Assembly: GCA_020161655.1 (NCBI GenBank)
Contig: JAIUPC010000012.1
Span: forward strand, 372,001 to 436,000
DNA from: Pseudomonadota bacterium
GTDB taxonomy: Bacteria; Pseudomonadota; Alphaproteobacteria; Rhodobacterales; Rhodobacteraceae
Length of the DNA stretch: 64,000 bases
Direction: 5' to 3'
The notes beneath the pieces were generated by a model that worked only from the letters and a program-made list of their open reading frames with translations, was not told the origin of the DNA and searched no databases. The translations under genes and the position numbers were made by a program. The stretch's first letter is position 1, and each line of letters opens with the position of its first letter. Of the stretch, positions 9,101 through 18,043 are shown one piece after another.

Positions 9101-12100
9101 TGACGACCATCCTCGCAAAAGGCCCCGGCCCGAACTGGTCGGACAACTGGGCGATGTGAATTTCGAAACTCTGCACGACCCCGTCGGCGGTTATCTGCGC
9201 CGCCGCATAGGTCCAGCGCGGTTGGCTCACCACATTCTCACGCAGTATAGCGCTGCCGGCCAAAACCCTGACCTGATAAGCCTCAAATGCCTCGCCGAGC
9301 GGCACGTCCAGCCCCGACCAGCTATCCCCTCCGACCCGCGTCCGCCGTATCCAGGACACTGAAAGATCGCCACCAGCCAGACGGACCGCCTTTAGGTGAA
9401 CGGGCGCATAAGGCCTGAGCCCGATCCCCGCGAAGGCCTCCACCACGTGAGTGTAGGACGGATCGTCGTACCCCCGCCGTGACGGCCCGATGCGGAAATG
9501 CCGCGCAAGGTCACGGGCATTGGCCGCAAGGGCGATCTGCGTTGGCGCGCCGTTCAGCAGGACGACATTGCTCCCGACCGGCCAGCCGGCAGCCCCCGCC
9601 GCTTCAGTGCCGGTCTGGCCGCGCAAGAGATGCGACAGATCATAGGTGTCAGGGGCAACCAGTTCGGCATTGGCGAACTGGAACAACTCCCACCCGTCCG
9701 ACGACCCGTCGCCAACTGCCATCAGGTTGGCTCCGTTCAGAAGCTGCGCGACCCCCACCGAACTCAGCGACCCGCCACTGATCTTCACCCGAACCGGCTG
9801 CGATCGGTCCCAGACACCGCCCGTCGCCGGGGCCATCAGGCTCTCCGTCTGCCCGATCACCGCCTGGCTGGAGATCAGCCGGTTGAGCGTATAGCCCGCA
9901 TCCTGGTCCGAACTGAACACCGCGACCGATCCCGGCCAGGGCTGCGCTGCGACGGCCAGGTGCGGCGCATGCGGCACCTCTTCCCCCGCCATCAGCGGCA
10001 GGTCGAGAAACAGCGCGGCCACCGGCGTCGGCGCGACGAAGGTTCGCGCAGCCACCGCCACTTCTGCCTCGTCCGAGGGCACGTAGACGGCAGGCTCCAC
10101 CCGGACCGCCTCAAGCCCGATCGCGCCGGCCTGCTCTGCCCGGTCGATTCGGTAGAGCTTCGGTACGCCCGCGCCGATTGCCACCACATCGCCGACACCG
10201 ATATCGCCTAGCGACGGCGGCAGCGCGAACCGCGCACCATCCCGCGCAACCCGCGTCTCGGTCAGCCAGCGCTCGGCAATCCGCTGGGCCTCGGCCTGCG
10301 TCAAGGCAAGCGCAAACTCCGATTGCGAGACCGATTGCAAGTCGCCCGCCGGATGCACCGCCTCCACGGTGCGGGCTTCATAGTCGCCTTCGGCCTCGAC
10401 ATAGCTCACCCGCACCCTGCCGACACTGTCCGCATCCGTTGCGCGCGTGGTCTCGATCCAGCCGTCCGTCTCACTCCCGACGGCAAGATCGTCTTGCCCG
10501 ATCCCCGCATCCGCAACACCGTCACGCATCCGAAAGCGCAGGGCGCCGTCGCGTTCCAAGGCATCGAACCCGTAGCTCAGCATGAGGGGCTGCAGCGCGC
10601 TGCGACCGCTCCCCGTCTCCTGGACGCTGTATCCGCGCACGATCCCGAAAAGCCCCGCCACGTCCACGTCCCGCACACCCGAACCTGCACAGATCTCGGC
10701 CACGACATTCGCCAATGGCTGCGCCGTCGTGCGGCCGTTCAACCAGTGGCCGCGCGCATAGTTCGCCCCATCCGCCCAGAGATCGCGGTTGTTCGGAAAC
10801 TGCGGGAAAGGCCGCGCGTCCCAGGCCCAGACATGGGCACGGCTCATGTCGACCATCGGTCCGCCGTAGACCTCGGACACCGGGTTGTTCACCGGATCGC
10901 GCCAGTATTCGACCGTCGCGCGCAGATATTGCATCTGCATCAGGTCATCGCGCCGCCCGTTCGATTGGTAGGGAAGACCAGACTCGGCGGACTTGGGGTC
11001 AAGGAACCGGTTCGGCTGGTTCGCCCCCTTGTCGATGGCAGCGCAGCCATACTCGGTGAACCAGACCGGCTTCGACCCCGGCACCCAATCAGTCTGTGGC
11101 CCCTTCAGACCCCCGAATCGGTCGTGATGCGGATTTTCCCACCAGCTTTTGATGTCCTTGATCCGCCAGACCCAATCCTCGCCAAAGGCTCCATCGGTGA
11201 TCGGTGTCCTGATCTGCGCTGCCCGCTCCTGATCGCTGGCATAGTACCAGTCATAGCCTTCGCCGCCGCCGATATTGGCCTTGAGGTAATCGAGGTTGTA
11301 GATCGACCCCCAGCCGGCATCGGCATGGCCCGCACCATCCCGCCAGTCGGCGGTCGGCATGTAGTTGTCGATGCCGATGAAATCGACATTGGCATCGGCC
11401 CAGAGCGGATCGAGATGGTAATGGAGGTTGCCGGCGCCATCCTGATAGCCTCCATATTCCGACCAATCCGCCGCATAGCCGACCTTGACCGAAGGCCCGA
11501 GGATCGCACGCACGTCCGCCGCAAGCTGCCGCATCGCCGCCACCGCGGGAAACGTGCCCCCCGCCCCCCGGATCTGCGTCAACCCGCGCATTTCTGAGCC
11601 GATGCAGAAGGCCCCGACGCCGCCCGCAAGGGCGCAGAGATGCGCATAATGCAGGATAAAGCGTCGATAGGACCACTCCGCAGGGCCGGAATAGCTGACG
11701 CGACCCGCCGCCACCCCAAAGTCCCCAGGTTCGGCCACACCGAAGAATGCCGCCACCTCTGCCTCGGCTGTCGCCGTCCCGTCCACGCTCCCCGGCTGAC
11801 CCGCCGCGACCGACTGCGTAATCCGCCCTCGCCACGGAAGCACCGGCTGATCCGCCGCTCCCGTCCAGGGGTCATTGCGCCCGTTGCCGGCGAGCAGTTC
11901 CATCAGGATGAAAGGATAGAAGACCACCGACTTGCCGCGCGCACCCAGGTTTCGGATCGCCTCGACCACCGCCGCGTCCGCGGGTGTGCCGCCATAGACC
12001 GGCTTGCCATTGTCGCGCGCAATCTCCTCCGCCTGCGACCGCCCGATGCCACCTGAACGCCACGGCATTCCAGCGCCGTCAAACGAGTTGTCCTCGACCT

Positions 12101-13001
12101 TCGGGCGCAACGTGCACTGCCCGCAGCGCAGATCGTTGCCGAACCAAGACACCACGAGCGACACCGAACCGCAGTTCGGCAACTCCTCCCCCAGTGCGTC
12201 GAGAGAACGTGCCAGATCGGTAACACCTCCTGGGGAATGCACATTGGCCGACACGCTGCGACCAAGCCCGTAGCTGTAGTGAACCGGCGTCGTCGCCAGC
12301 GTGTACTCTCCGGTCCCCGGTATCAGCGCCACCCCTTCGATGGCGAGGGTCAGGTCCGGTATCGCGTCGATCCCCTCGCCCTGCGCCGGGCGGAATACCT
12401 CGAAACTGAACTGCGGCACGCGGTTGCCATAGGGCGCAAGTGGCAGATCCTCGAAGACGACATAGGCGAGCCCGCGATAGGCCGGAGCCAGACCCGCACC
12501 CTCAACCGCCTCGATCTTCGCATCGGGCACCTGGTCCTCGCCGCCCCTGTAGACGCGCATCTGCACGTCCTTCAGCGAAATCTCCGTCCCATCCACCCAG
12601 ACGCGGCCAATGCTGGCGATCTCGCCTTCGCAAAGTGCCACGGCGAGGCTGACAAAGTAGCTGTGCTCGGTCACCTTCGGTTGCGACGGCGCACCCTTGC
12701 CGCCGCCGCTCGTCGTTGCGCGGTCAAGGAAGCGCGACGCCCAGACGATCTGCCCCGACACGCGCATCCGGCCCCAGACCTGGCCGATGGGTGCGCCCTC
12801 GCTGGCGCCGGTCAGGCGGAAGCGGTCGACCTTTCCGGTCTCGACTGCGCGCGATCCACCCCCCATCACGCGCTGGTCGATGACACGACCAAGGGTAGCC
12901 CCGACCGCACGCCCGATCACGGCCCCGGACAGCCCAAGGACCGATCCCCCGAAACCCGCGCCGAGCGAGGCACCGACGGCCGAAAGCACAATTGTCGCCA
13001 T
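9093..13001 (-). CDS. GTA baseplate megatron protein (g15, TIM-barrel domain)
   Basis: Largest GTA protein, 1302 residues, forming the central baseplate/tail-tip assembly that contacts and penetrates the recipient. Seen: a Gly-rich hydrophobic N-terminus (GASLGAGFGGSVLGLSGA) that could insert in a membrane; a glycoside-hydrolase-like TIM-barrel segment in the middle (DPLWADANVDFIGIDNYMP, WFTEYGCAAIDKGANQPN); and a phage tail-3 type region afterwards with repeated beta-rich stretches. Length matches the family. It starts 12 bp after the g14 stop and ends overlapping the DUF2793 gene by 8 bp. It is the last structural gene of the core operon and shows no frameshift. Confidence 0.95.
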   Translation of the reverse strand: MATIVLSAVGASLGAGFGGSVLGLSGAVIGRAVGATLGRVIDQRVMGGGSRAVETGKVDRFRLTGASEGAPIGQVWGRMRVSGQIVWASRFLDRATTSGGGKGAPSQPKVTEHSYFVSLAVALCEGEIASIGRVWVDGTEISLKDVQMRVYRGGEDQVPDAKIEAVEGAGLAPAYRGLAYVVFEDLPLAPYGNRVPQFSFEVFRPAQGEGIDAIPDLTLAIEGVALIPGTGEYTLATTPVHYSYGLGRSVSANVHSPGGVTDLARSLDALGEELPNCGSVSLVVSWFGNDLRCGQCTLRPKVEDNSFDGAGMPWRSGGIGRSQAEEIARDNGKPVYGGTPADAAVVEAIRNLGARGKSVVFYPFILMELLAGNGRNDPWTGAADQPVLPWRGRITQSVAAGQPGSVDGTATAEAEVAAFFGVAEPGDFGVAAGRVSYSGPAEWSYRRFILHYAHLCALAGGVGAFCIGSEMRGLTQIRGAGGTFPAVAAMRQLAADVRAILGPSVKVGYAADWSEYGGYQDGAGNLHYHLDPLWADANVDFIGIDNYMPTADWRDGAGHADAGWGSIYNLDYLKANIGGGEGYDWYYASDQERAAQIRTPITDGAFGEDWVWRIKDIKSWWENPHHDRFGGLKGPQTDWVPGSKPVWFTEYGCAAIDKGANQPNRFLDPKSAESGLPYQSNGRRDDLMQMQYLRATVEYWRDPVNNPVSEVYGGPMVDMSRAHVWAWDARPFPQFPNNRDLWADGANYARGHWLNGRTTAQPLANVVAEICAGSGVRDVDVAGLFGIVRGYSVQETGSGRSALQPLMLSYGFDALERDGALRFRMRDGVADAGIGQDDLAVGSETDGWIETTRATDADSVGRVRVSYVEAEGDYEARTVEAVHPAGDLQSVSQSEFALALTQAEAQRIAERWLTETRVARDGARFALPPSLGDIGVGDVVAIGAGVPKLYRIDRAEQAGAIGLEAVRVEPAVYVPSDEAEVAVAARTFVAPTPVAALFLDLPLMAGEEVPHAPHLAVAAQPWPGSVAVFSSDQDAGYTLNRLISSQAVIGQTESLMAPATGGVWDRSQPVRVKISGGSLSSVGVAQLLNGANLMAVGDGSSDGWELFQFANAELVAPDTYDLSHLLRGQTGTEAAGAAGWPVGSNVVLLNGAPTQIALAANARDLARHFRIGPSRRGYDDPSYTHVVEAFAGIGLRPYAPVHLKAVRLAGGDLSVSWIRRTRVGGDSWSGLDVPLGEAFEAYQVRVLAGSAILRENVVSQPRWTYAAAQITADGVVQSFEIHIAQLSDQFGPGPFARMVVNV

Positions 13002-13013
13002 CAGAAGGCTCCT

Positions 13014-13451
13014 TCAAGGAAATTCGAACCGCGCTGCGACCCGTCGCAGCCAGGGCGCCGACAGCGGGCTTTCGACGACCGAATGCCCGCTGTAAGCGTG
13101 AATGAACGTCGCCACCGGCGCGACCTCCGCGACGATGCCCAGATGCTTGGCCACCGCGTCATCGCGCATGCGGAACAAAAGCACCTGCCCCGGCGCCAGT
13201 CCGGCCTCCCGGTCCACCGGGTGAAGATGCCTGAGCGCGGCCTGCCACAGCCGCTCCATCCCTTCGGGCTCGCTCCAGTCGGCAGTATAGGCCGGCACCG
13301 CCTCCGGCTCCCTGCCAAAAAGCTCGCGCCAGATGCCACGGATCAGCCCAAGGCAATCGGTCCCCGCCCCCTTCGTCGCGGCCTGATGCCGGTAGGGCGT
13401 GCCGATCCAGCCACGCGCGGCCTCGACCGCCTGAACCCCATGCGCAGTCAT
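13014..13451 (-). CDS. GTA NlpC/P60 family peptidase (g14)
   Basis: Baseplate-associated cell-wall peptidase of 145 residues, expected to cut recipient peptidoglycan during DNA delivery. The NlpC/P60 catalytic Cys33 is seen in GTDCLGLIRGIW and the catalytic His103 in AKHLGIV; a further polar residue completes the triad in the following strand (FIHAYSG). The ATG overlaps the TGA of g13 (ATGA), the usual translational coupling in this operon. The function is taken from the established GTA gene order and family motifs. Confidence 0.93.
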   Translation of the reverse strand: MTAHGVQAVEAARGWIGTPYRHQAATKGAGTDCLGLIRGIWRELFGREPEAVPAYTADWSEPEGMERLWQAALRHLHPVDREAGLAPGQVLLFRMRDDAVAKHLGIVAEVAPVATFIHAYSGHSVVESPLSAPWLRRVAARFEFP

Positions 13452-14338
13452 CGCGAAAGGCTCCCGCCATCGTTCCGGCCGGCGCTCGTCGGGTAGGACA
13501 TCACCCAGTCCTCGCCGGGTATATGCGGAAAGCCGCGGAAATTGAGGAAGTTGGCGAACTTCAGACGACAGGTCTCCGCCCGCCGGTCACACCCCGCCTC
13601 GATCCGCACCATGTCACCCGCCGCGGGCACAGCGCCCAGCGACTGCCAAAGCTCCACTTCACGGCCTGACGCCCCACGCAGCCGGTCGTTCTTGACTGAC
13701 CCGACCAAACCGGCTGCCTTGCCGGACAGGACACGAAAGCGCCCCTTCTCGAACCAGCGATCCTCATAGCCGGCGAAAGACGCGAACCCGAACACCCGGC
13801 CATCCTCCACCGCCTCCACCGGACGCTCTTCCGCGTATCCGGGCTGATCCAGATCGAAACGGCAACGCCTGTCGCCAATTACCGCCGAACAGCGGGAATG
13901 ATAGATCATCCCCACCGGCTGGTTCAGCGCCTCGCTCAGCCCTCTGAGTTCGGCGGTGAAAGCCCCGCCCGTCCGCGTGATCTCCCCCAGCGTCCCCCGG
14001 AACTGGAGCACCCGCATTGCAGGATCGACCCAGTTCACCAGCCAGGCTTGCACCTCCGCCCCGTCATACCGGCCGGCGAGAATATCCTCCTCGACGATTG
14101 CATCGGACCTGAGGGCGCCGAAAGCCTCGGTATTGTCCACCGCAAGCCCGGTCGATTGCTGCAGCGCCTTTGCCGTCAGACCGCTGTCGGCGCGAAAGGT
14201 GATCCCCTCGAAGCTGAGGTCGCGGTCGTGATCAGTAAAGCCGAGCACCATCCCGTCCTTGCGCGTCACAGCAAAGGCCCGCGCCAAGGTCGTGGCCCCA
14301 CCGGCAAGATGGGTCTTCAGATCGTCTGGATAGCTCAT
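13448..14338 (-). CDS. GTA baseplate hub protein (g13, DUF2163)
   Basis: Tail hub protein of 296 residues (DUF2163/phage_BR0599 type). The C-terminal half contains the cysteine set CSAVIGDRRC followed by GCDRRAETC and FRGFPHIPGEDWV. In the R. capsulatus particle the equivalent protein holds an iron-sulfur cluster, and the cysteines seen here fit that. It begins overlapping the g12 stop (ATGA) and ends overlapping the g14 start. The N-terminal region (HLAGGATTLARAFAVTRKDG, LGFTDHDRDLSF) is typical of the family. Confidence 0.94.
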   Translation of the reverse strand: MSYPDDLKTHLAGGATTLARAFAVTRKDGMVLGFTDHDRDLSFEGITFRADSGLTAKALQQSTGLAVDNTEAFGALRSDAIVEEDILAGRYDGAEVQAWLVNWVDPAMRVLQFRGTLGEITRTGGAFTAELRGLSEALNQPVGMIYHSRCSAVIGDRRCRFDLDQPGYAEERPVEAVEDGRVFGFASFAGYEDRWFEKGRFRVLSGKAAGLVGSVKNDRLRGASGREVELWQSLGAVPAAGDMVRIEAGCDRRAETCRLKFANFLNFRGFPHIPGEDWVMSYPTSAGRNDGGSLSR

Positions 14339-14967
14339 AGCCGCACCTCGACCACAGGCACCTGCGGCACTTCCCCAGCCTGGAACGAGGCTACGGAGAC
14401 CTGGATGCTGTCGGTATCGAACCGCACCGGCACGTCGAACTCGAACCCGGCGGTCACACGCTCACCTTCAGCGGGCGCGCTCAGAAACAGGATCACACCG
14501 CTTTCGTAGTCCACGACGTAATGCACCGCCTCGGCCAGTTCGTCGCCCTGAAGCCCCACGCGCACCGTCCCTTGAACCGGCTTGGCAATCACCCGCCGCT
14601 CCGACGCAGCGCCCGAGGCATAGGTCTTTGACAGCTGGAACGACCGGGTCAGACCATCCCCTACGCCAACCTGCTGGTCCTCGTAGGTGATCGTCACCGA
14701 GGCGGCGCAGGACTTGTAATCCGCCCAGTCCTTCCAGCGGAACCCGTGCAACTGACCCCGGCGGGCTTCGAAGAACGCGATCAACTCTCCGATATCGTCA
14801 AGGCTCCGCAGGCTCAGCCCCGCGTCATAGCGCCGGCGCGACTGCGCCCAGGGCGTGTTGCGCTCCTCGAAACCGTTGGTCAGCTGCACGATCTCGGTGC
14901 GCCGCTCCGGCCCGCCGACCGAGCCGAAACTCAGCTTGGCCGGGAACCTTACGTCGTGAAATGCCAT
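14335..14967 (-). CDS. GTA distal tail protein (g12, DUF2460)
   Basis: Distal tail protein of 210 residues that joins tail tube and hub. The DUF2460 signature is visible: FHDVRFPAKLSFGSVGGPER at the start, ERNTPWAQSRRRYD and LHGFRWKDWADYKSC in the middle, and ISFEFDVPVRF-like strands near the end (AGFEFDVPVRFDTD). It lies 9 bp downstream of g11 and overlaps g13 by 4 bp. No anomalies. Confidence 0.95.
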   Translation of the reverse strand: MAFHDVRFPAKLSFGSVGGPERRTEIVQLTNGFEERNTPWAQSRRRYDAGLSLRSLDDIGELIAFFEARRGQLHGFRWKDWADYKSCAASVTITYEDQQVGVGDGLTRSFQLSKTYASGAASERRVIAKPVQGTVRVGLQGDELAEAVHYVVDYESGVILFLSAPAEGERVTAGFEFDVPVRFDTDSIQVSVASFQAGEVPQVPVVEVRL

Positions 14968-14976
14968 GCTTCGCCC

Positions 14977-15639
14977 TCACCTGTTCCTGTCGCCGCGCGC
15001 CAACGCCCGCGCCATCTGCGCCGCGATCTGGCTCTGGCTGCGGGCAAAACCCTGCACGTCCGGGGTGGTCACGTTCATCACGATGCTGACCGACCTGCCG
15101 CCGCCCCCCGCCTGCACGCCAAGCCGGCCATCGGCGCCACGCGCCAGCGGCATGATCGCCTCCGGCCCCGCCTCGCCCATCAGCCCGCGCCCATTCCGCA
15201 TCGGGAAAGTGGTCGGTGACGACACCACGCCGCCCTTGGCAAAGGGCATGACCCGGCCCTGCGCAAAGGTGCCGCCCTTCTCGAAGGGGAAAAGCCCGCT
15301 CAGCAGGCCGTTGACGCCATTCGCCACAGCGCCACCGAAAGCCTGCTGCACCGGCCGCATGGCGATGTTGTAGACGCTGTCCACCATCGTCTGCGCCACG
15401 GATTTCAGCGCATCCGACAGCTTCATCCCGTCGAAGACGAGGCCATCGAAGGCCCGCCTGAGCCCGCCACCGATGCTCAGGGACAGCGATGAAACCTCGC
15501 GCCCAGTGAACATCATGCTTTCGCGCATCCGGCCAAGTTCCGCATCAAAGGCCGCCGCCATCAGCTGCGCGCCGCCAAGCGACTGCTCAAGCGCCGCCGT
15601 CTGCTGCGCGAGGCTGTCGAGTCCGTCCGTCATTGCCAT
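14977..15639 (-). CDS. GTA tail tape measure protein (g11)
   Basis: Short tape-measure protein of 220 residues, consistent with the short siphophage-like tail of GTAs. The start at 15639 has GGAGGACGGG directly upstream; a second in-frame ATG lies 6 bp downstream. Residues 1-60 are helical (LAQQTAALEQSLGGAQLMAA). The middle holds the Gly-rich amphipathic stretch GGAVANGVNGLLSGLFPF. The tail has FAKGGVVSSPTTFPMRNG and GEAGPEAIMPLARG, which are characteristic of phage tape-measure C-termini. It sits 12 bp after g10.1. Confidence 0.93.
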   Translation of the reverse strand: MAMTDGLDSLAQQTAALEQSLGGAQLMAAAFDAELGRMRESMMFTGREVSSLSLSIGGGLRRAFDGLVFDGMKLSDALKSVAQTMVDSVYNIAMRPVQQAFGGAVANGVNGLLSGLFPFEKGGTFAQGRVMPFAKGGVVSSPTTFPMRNGRGLMGEAGPEAIMPLARGADGRLGVQAGGGGRSVSIVMNVTTPDVQGFARSQSQIAAQMARALARGDRNR

Positions 15640-15651
15640 CCCCGTCCTCCT

Positions 15652-15849
15652 TCATCTGTCCGGCGCAATCTTGTCAGGCCAGGCGCGTACCAGTTCGGCC
15701 AGCCGCCCCCGGCCAAGGGGCGCGGCGGCACCCGGATCGCCCAGCATAAACACCAGTTCCGCCGGCGTCAGCCGCCAGAACTCCTCGGGTCTAAGGCCAA
15801 GGCCGCCGATGCCGGCCCGCATCAACCCCGGCCAGTCGAAAGCGCTCAT
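15652..15849 (-). CDS. GTA g10.1, small tail assembly chaperone-like protein
   Basis: Protein of 65 residues (FDWPGLMRAGIGGLGLRPEE, FWRLTPAELVFMLGD), the rcc01693-type phage protein (DUF2376 family). By position between g10 and the tape measure it corresponds to the second tail-assembly chaperone of siphophages. It overlaps the end of g10 by 4 bp (ATGA). Unlike lambda G/GT it is a separate reading frame and no slippery fusion is needed. Confidence 0.9.
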   Translation of the reverse strand: MSAFDWPGLMRAGIGGLGLRPEEFWRLTPAELVFMLGDPGAAAPLGRGRLAELVRAWPDKIAPDR

Positions 15850-16166
15850 CGCGCCTCCGGCACCGTGAAAGCGCGCGCCAGAAGCTGTGCCGCCGCCTGC
15901 GCCGCGCCGACCGGGCCGCCGCCGATCTCCACGGCGACAAGGTCCGTCGCCTGCCCCGTCCAGCCACCACCCCTGAGGCCGGCAACCACCAGCATCAGCA
16001 CGTCCCGCGTGGAAAACCGGCCGGCCTCGAACCGCTCGACCAGTTCCACCAGCGTCCCGGACCCAAGCGCCGCCTCAAGCTCCGCCAGCGTCCCCAGCGT
16101 CAAACGAGCCTGATGTGGCACACCGTTCAGCGCGATCTCGACCTCACCGGCCCAGGGGTTCGCCAT
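15846..16166 (-). CDS. GTA g10, tail assembly chaperone-like protein
   Basis: Protein of 106 residues, starting MANPWAGEVEIALNGVPHQA. The rest follows the GTA-gp10 family pattern, with TLGTLAELEAALG, an acidic helix, and DVLMLVVAGLRGGGW. Likely a chaperone for tail assembly rather than a particle component, judged by position between tail tube (g9) and tape measure (g11). It shares one base with the g9 stop (TGATG) and overlaps g10.1 by 4 bp. Confidence 0.92.
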   Translation of the reverse strand: MANPWAGEVEIALNGVPHQARLTLGTLAELEAALGSGTLVELVERFEAGRFSTRDVLMLVVAGLRGGGWTGQATDLVAVEIGGGPVGAAQAAAQLLARAFTVPEAR

Positions 16167-16579
16167 CAGATCGCCGTGAAGCTCAGGGCGCCGGCCGAGG
16201 CGAGCGAAAGCTCGTAGGTCGCCTCGCCATTGTAGCTGCCGGCATATTCGATCGCGGTGATCTGGAACGGCCCTTCGACGATGCCGAAATCCGGGATGAT
16301 GACCTGGAACTGCTCCACCGTCCCGGCGAAGAAGATCTGACGCGCCCGCTCATCAGTCGCGCTGTCGACAAAGACGCCGGAACCGGAGACCGAGGCCGAA
16401 CGCACCCCCGCGCCGCCCAGAAGCTCGCGCCATCCGCCTTGGCTTTCAAGGTTGGTGACATCAACCGTTTCGGCGTTGAAGCTGATCCGCGTCGCACGCA
16501 GGCCCGCGATGGTGGTGAATTGCCCGCCCCCGTTGAGGTCGAGCTTGACAAGAAGGTCCTTGCCATTCTGCGCAGCCAT
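16166..16579 (-). CDS. GTA major tail tube protein (g9)
   Basis: Major tail protein of the TP901-1 family, 137 residues. The start at 16579 (MAAQNGKDLLVKLDLNG) is preceded by GGAGAATTCTC, a good ribosome-binding site. An in-frame start at 16615 would add 12 residues without one. Family features: ATRISFNAETVDVTNLESQG, WRELLGGAGVRSASVSGSG and VFVDSATDERARQIFF. The 90-bp gap to g8 is one of only a few gaps in the operon and may carry an internal promoter or processing site for this abundant protein. Confidence 0.95.
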   Translation of the reverse strand: MAAQNGKDLLVKLDLNGGGQFTTIAGLRATRISFNAETVDVTNLESQGGWRELLGGAGVRSASVSGSGVFVDSATDERARQIFFAGTVEQFQVIIPDFGIVEGPFQITAIEYAGSYNGEATYELSLASAGALSFTAI

Positions 16580-16669
16580 GAGAATTCTCCGATTTGTGCA
16601 TTCTGACGGCAGCAAATCAACTTATGCAGCCGCGAGTTGTTCGATTAATGCAGTAAGGCGAATGCCGCC

Positions 16670-17077
16670 TCACGCCTCCACGCGCGCCCTGAACGTCAGG
16701 TCGATACGCCGGATATCGGCCTTCTCGACCCGCCGTGCCCGCGCCGACAGGAACCAGAGGCCCACGAGCCTGCCCCGCGCCAGCACCAGATCGGCATCGG
16801 TCAGCGCGTCGGACACCGCCGAGGCGACCGCTTTGGCGCTCTGGAACCCCGCCTGATCCGTCACCACCGAGACGGTGAACTCATGCACCGCGCCGCGCCC
16901 GACCTGGTCAGAGGCATCGCGCACGTCCTCCGGCCCGAGCGAGACATAGGTTCCCGTCACGGTCCCGGGCGGGACAGAGTCGTAGATGGCACCGGCGACA
17001 AGCGCCTCCAGCGCGGTATCGGCCACCAATTTCTGATAAACGGCAGCCTGAAGCGCGGCCCCGACAGAATAGCTCAT
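16670..17077 (-). CDS. GTA tail terminator protein (g8, DUF3168)
   Basis: Protein of 135 residues starting MSYSVGAALQAAVYQKLVAD, a DUF3168 tail-completion/terminator protein that caps the tail and joins it to the head. Also seen: AIYDSVPPGTVTGTYVSLG and a C-terminal IDLTFRARVEA. The ATG at 17077 overlaps the g7 stop by 4 bp, which decides against the upstream in-frame start at 17428 inside g7. Positioned as in other GTAs. Confidence 0.94.
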   Translation of the reverse strand: MSYSVGAALQAAVYQKLVADTALEALVAGAIYDSVPPGTVTGTYVSLGPEDVRDASDQVGRGAVHEFTVSVVTDQAGFQSAKAVASAVSDALTDADLVLARGRLVGLWFLSARARRVEKADIRRIDLTFRARVEA

Positions 17078-17412
17078 GCCACCACCTCCTCGACGGCGGA
17101 GCAGAGAAGATACCGCCCCTCCGCATCCGCCTCGGCGACACCCGTGATCCGATATGTCCTCAGCCCATCGCGAAAGCGCTGGTCCGGCTTCGGCCGCGAC
17201 GGCGCGCCAAAAGGCGACCCGCGCACCGTGATCCGGCAGGCCACCGACGACATCGTCGCGAACTCCGCTGCCCGTTCCCGCGCCGCACCCTGCTGGATCG
17301 CCGCCCAGACGACGCCGCGCACCACCCAGGTCAGGGTGGAGCCGCCGGCGCCGTCCGGCACCCGCAGCGCTTCTTCCAGGATCAGCCGCCTGTTCAACCT
17401 CGGCGCCGTCAT
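17074..17412 (-). CDS. GTA head closure/stopper protein (g7)
   Basis: Phage head-tail joining protein of 112 residues. Motifs: LNRRLILEEALRVPDGAGGS, TWVVRGVVWAAI and RTYRITGVAEADAEGRYL, as in the SPP1 gp16/HK97 gp10 head-closure fold family. It is linked by 4-bp ATGA overlaps to both g6 and g8. Confidence 0.93.
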   Translation of the reverse strand: MTAPRLNRRLILEEALRVPDGAGGSTLTWVVRGVVWAAIQQGAARERAAEFATMSSVACRITVRGSPFGAPSRPKPDQRFRDGLRTYRITGVAEADAEGRYLLCSAVEEVVA

Positions 17413-18005
17413 GCAGCACCTCCGCCAAGCACCCGCACCGTGCGCCAGCGCTCGATCAGCGCGGTCACGCCAAAGGGTATCCCCCGCGCCGCGCCCGCGT
17501 CATGACGTTCTTCGTGATAGGTCGCGGCAAGCAGGAACACCGCCTGCGCCAGATCGGCGGGCACATCGCTCCAGGAGGGCCCGAACCCGGCGCTGAACCG
17601 GATCTCGATCCGCCCGCCCTGCGGCACTCCCGGCAGGACCGTTCCCGCCGCCGCGATCCTTGGCCGCTGCATGTCCGCCACCAGCCGGTAGCGCGCCGGC
17701 GGGATCAGCTCTGCCACCCCGTCCCGGTCAAGTACCGTGACCGAGGCCAGCGCCGCCACCGGCGCGACCGGCAGGGTCTGGCTGTCGGGCCAGCGCCAGT
17801 CGGGAAGCGTCAGAAGAAATGCCCGCTCGATCAGCGCCTTGCCGGTCCGCCCCTCGACCGCCGCCATCGCGGCACGAAGGTAGCTTTCCGCCAACGCATC
17901 CTGCACGCCGTCATCGGCAAAACCGGTGCCGAGCCGCAGATGGTCCTTGAACTCTGCCACCGGCAGCGCCCCTTGCGGCACCGGCATCACTTCGCTCAGC
18001 ATCAT
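17409..18005 (-). CDS. GTA head-tail adaptor protein (g6)
   Basis: Adaptor protein of 198 residues that binds the portal, related to the phage gp6/phiE125 gp8 connector family. Seen: VAEFKDHLRLGTGFADDGVQ, AAMAAVEGRTGKALIERAF and FSAGFGPSWSDVPADLAQAV. Two adjacent ATGs (18005, 18002) follow CGGAG with good spacing. A start at 18065 would run into the hairpin region and is less likely. A 157-bp gap with a long inverted repeat separates it from the capsid gene g5. Confidence 0.93.
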   Translation of the reverse strand: MMLSEVMPVPQGALPVAEFKDHLRLGTGFADDGVQDALAESYLRAAMAAVEGRTGKALIERAFLLTLPDWRWPDSQTLPVAPVAALASVTVLDRDGVAELIPPARYRLVADMQRPRIAAAGTVLPGVPQGGRIEIRFSAGFGPSWSDVPADLAQAVFLLAATYHEERHDAGAARGIPFGVTALIERWRTVRVLGGGAA

Positions 18006-18043
18006 GGAAAACTCCGAAATTTCGCGCCCTCCCCCAATAGGAA

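Noticed and set aside
10323-13496. Two 420-residue plus-strand open frames opposite GTA g15/g14.
   Set aside because: Same reason: low-complexity antisense frames over a fully conserved minus-strand gene.
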